Origin: Margaritifera margaritifera
Taxonomy: Eukaryota; Mollusca; Bivalvia; Unionida; Margaritiferidae
Length of the DNA: 64,000 bases
NCBI GenBank assembly: GCA_029931535.1
Contig: JAQPZY010001686.1
Span: 10,389,001 to 10,453,000, forward strand
Direction: 5' to 3'
Part shown: positions 57,001-60,000 of the stretch, one piece after another
Layout: every line of letters begins with the position of its first letter
How positions within the stretch are numbered: position 1 is the first letter of the stretch
Program-made: the position numbers and the translations under genes
Notes under the pieces: generated by a model
Database searches by the model: none
What the model saw: only the letters and a program-made list of their open reading frames with translations
What the model was told of the DNA's origin: nothing

Positions 57001-60000
57001 ACTCTTCAATTAATACGAGCTGTCTGAGGTTATCATAAGCTTGATCAACTTTCTTGGCTGAGCACCACCTATCAAATAGTTGTTCTTTTTCCCTTGCAAA
57101 TTCGACATGAGTTTGTCCAGTTTCTTTTCTACTATTCCTAAACCTTTGTCGATATGCCTCTGGTACCAACTCATAAGCTTTCAAGATGTACTCCTTAACC
57201 ACATCATAATCAGTGCTTTGTTGTACTGATAACCACATCATAATCAGTGCTTTGTTGTACTGACAGTGAAGTGTAGACTTCACGAGCTTTGCCAATAAGT
57301 ACACTTTGTAATAACAAAGTCCAATGCTCTCTGGGCCATTTCAAGTTTTCAGCTATTTTCTCAAAATGAAGAAAGTATTTATCTACTTCTTTTTCCTGAA
57401 AAGGGGGTACTAACCTAATATATCTAGTAACATCAAAACCTGGACTTGTGTTTAAAGGAGTGGAGTGTGCTCTGTTTGCCAGTTCTAATTCTCTTAACTT
57501 AAATTGCATTTCTCTTTCTTCTCTTTGCATCTGCATCTGCATTTGTATTTGTCTATCTTCTTTCTCTCTCTCTCTCTCCATCTGCCTCTCTTCTTTTTCT
57601 CTCTCCATCTGCCTCTCTTCTTTCTGCATTTGTAGCTGCCTCTCTTCTTTCTCTCTCTCCATCTGTATCTGCCTCTCTTCTTTCTCTCTCTCTCTCTGAA
57701 TCTGAAGCTTTGCCAACTCTAAATCCATCTGGTTCTTTAACTCTAATTCCCTTAATTTCCTGTCAGAACCAGATACAGGCTTTCTCTTCAAACTTAAAGC
57801 ACTATTTTCAAAAATTCCCTTTCCTACTAAATACTGAATTAAAATAATCTTTATCTCCTGTTTTGTCAATGATACTTTTGCCTCAGATAGACTGTATTTT
57901 CTGGCAAGCTTGAGCAACTCATCCTTTCTCATGCACTCTAACCCCTCCTGGGTAGGTTTTGAAATGAAATTCTGAACATTAGATGCCATTGTAAATGCTT
58001 GTTGGTTTCACACAAAAAAATTTTCTCTATTTAAAAATCTTTGCCAAAGACAAAAAAAATTCAGAGACAAAATCAATATGAATTTCAAAGATAAATTTAA
58101 TATCTCTAATATGCTTTAAAGAAATTCAGATCCCGGAACGACGAGCCCCCAATTTCTGTTACGACTCTATGGTCTAAGAAAAATGTAACAGAAAGAAAGT
58201 GAAACCAACAAATCAAGTAAAAATCAACAAGCAATTTATTACTAGATAATTAAAATGAAAAATCAAAAAGTCACTTACAATAATGTGTTTTGAAATCCTA
58301 ATAATCCAATAAGAATGATTGTTCTAATCACAAGTCCTAAATATAGAATGTTCCGAATTCACGGCTGTGTCCTTGAATGTTATGATGTGCTAATGGTCTC
58401 TAAAGTCCTGATGTACTAGAAATCTTGATGTGTTGATGTCAAAATGAAGTATTCCAAAATCTCTGAAAAAGTTCAGTTAAATTCCAAAATCATTAATTAA
58501 AAATCCAAAATCCAAAAGTTTATGAGCACTGTTATAATCCAATGAATATTTAAAATAATTCCTCTCTTAGAATTTGGAATGAATTTTCACAACTGTAATA
58601 GCTCTTTACAAGACTGATGGTAATGTCAAAACTGAATAAATGTCCACCAAACATGGCATATATAAAGATTGGTCACATGACAGAATGTTCTAGAATATGA
58701 GTCATCTTAATGTAATTTTACTTGTAAACAAAATTCAACCTTGACCTTCAAATTGAGAAAACATATTGATCAAAACAACCTAATTCAAAGACACTAGTTA
58801 AACATGTTTTTCCTGATAAACATTAAGATTTAAGCAAATATTAAAGTGAAGAAACATTTATAATTTCCTAAAATATTTATAATATTATATAAACATCATA
58901 CATAACACACCGATCCAGCTGCTGACCAGCCATCTAGCTGACCATACCTGTTGACTGTCACACCGGCAAGTCGTAATGAATAGTGGCCATCCATTCTATG
59001 GTGGGCAGAGTTATACGGGGATCCATTGAGTTGGTCTATCCATTTCACTGCACATTCCATCTAGGCACTTTTTGAGCTGACTGTCCAGCCTCTTCTTGAC
59101 TACCAGCTTACCAGTGACCAGAGGTCTGTCACTTCGGCAAGCCGAGACACCTGTCTTCACTCATTGTCACTCAATCCACATCATTCATTGGCTCTCTGGG
59201 GTATATCCTTCGGGTTGCCATTACTGTTTGGCGGTAGAATAGAGGAGGTGTGGAGTCAGTTGGCACAGGAACTGCCTCTCCAATTTGCCTTGCTGCCTGC
59301 ACTGGCATTCAGGATGAATCAATCTTAGCTGCAGTAGATAGAGAGATGATCATTGGCAAAGAGATAAGAGGCAGAATACTGCCCAACAACAATTTCAACC
59401 TCATTCAAATTTTAGAAAGCAGGTCAATAAAGGGAATAAGAAGCAGGGTCTCTCCTTCACTAAGCCTCCCAAGAACTACTGTTGACTCTCCACCCCAACT
59501 ACCCACAGACAGCCTACCATTTGGCACCAGACTACTTTATTTTCAGCAGTATTGGATCAAAATTGGTTTGCACAATGAATGGGTGATCCAAGTAGTTTCA
59601 GAGGGGTTTCAGATTTCATTTATCCAGCCCTCTTCCATTTCATCTTCCCCTTTCATGATGGACAGGCTGCCAGATTGGGATAAAGCTGAAATTTGTTGCC
59701 ATGCTTTACCATGGTAAATGGCAAGTGGGGTCCAGAGGTGTTACCTCTTCACATAACCTTCTGGAAATGAAGGCTATAGTCAATGCTTTTTATTTCTAGA
59801 AGGAAATTAACTCTGGGGGAAAGTAGTCCTTGTCATGTTGGACAACTTGGACGGGTGGTGACCTATGCATGTTGCCTTGAAAGTTTCTGCACTGGTGCTT
59901 GCAGTTGAAGATAACCATCTAGATCAGATGCATTTCCAGCAGGCCTAATGTCCTGGATAACTTGCTGTTAAGAAGGGGCAAGACCTTTCGCACTGTGTGG

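Larger units (their letters stand above)
52279..58907 (-). mobile_element. Gmr1-like LTR retrotransposon (Ty3/gypsy enzymes, integrase before RT)
   Basis: A complete 6,629-bp element on the minus strand. Two 751-bp LTRs (52279-53029 and 58157-58907) begin TG and end CA and differ at about four positions by eye. A 4-bp target duplication CACC lies at 52275-52278 and 58908-58911. A primer-binding-like site and a polypurine tract abut the LTRs. The internal part codes for Gag with a zinc knuckle, protease, integrase, reverse transcriptase and RNase H in that order. Gypsy-type enzymes with integrase upstream of RT define the Gmr1-like group, best known from deuterostomes. It is inserted in a DIRS-type element (52.1-62.0 kb) within a PSME4 intron, antisense to the gene. 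A 34-bp tandem duplication in the gag region breaks the frame, so this copy is probably defective despite its youth. Confidence 0.93.

Noticed and set aside
57230..57304. Start of the pol frame as a real N-terminus
   Set aside because: These codons are out-of-frame gag sequence exposed by the 34-bp duplication; homology to the capsid begins only after it.
57448..57699. Plus-strand frame rich in Cys, Ile and Ser opposite gag
   Set aside because: Antisense of the charged coiled-coil repeat in Gag.
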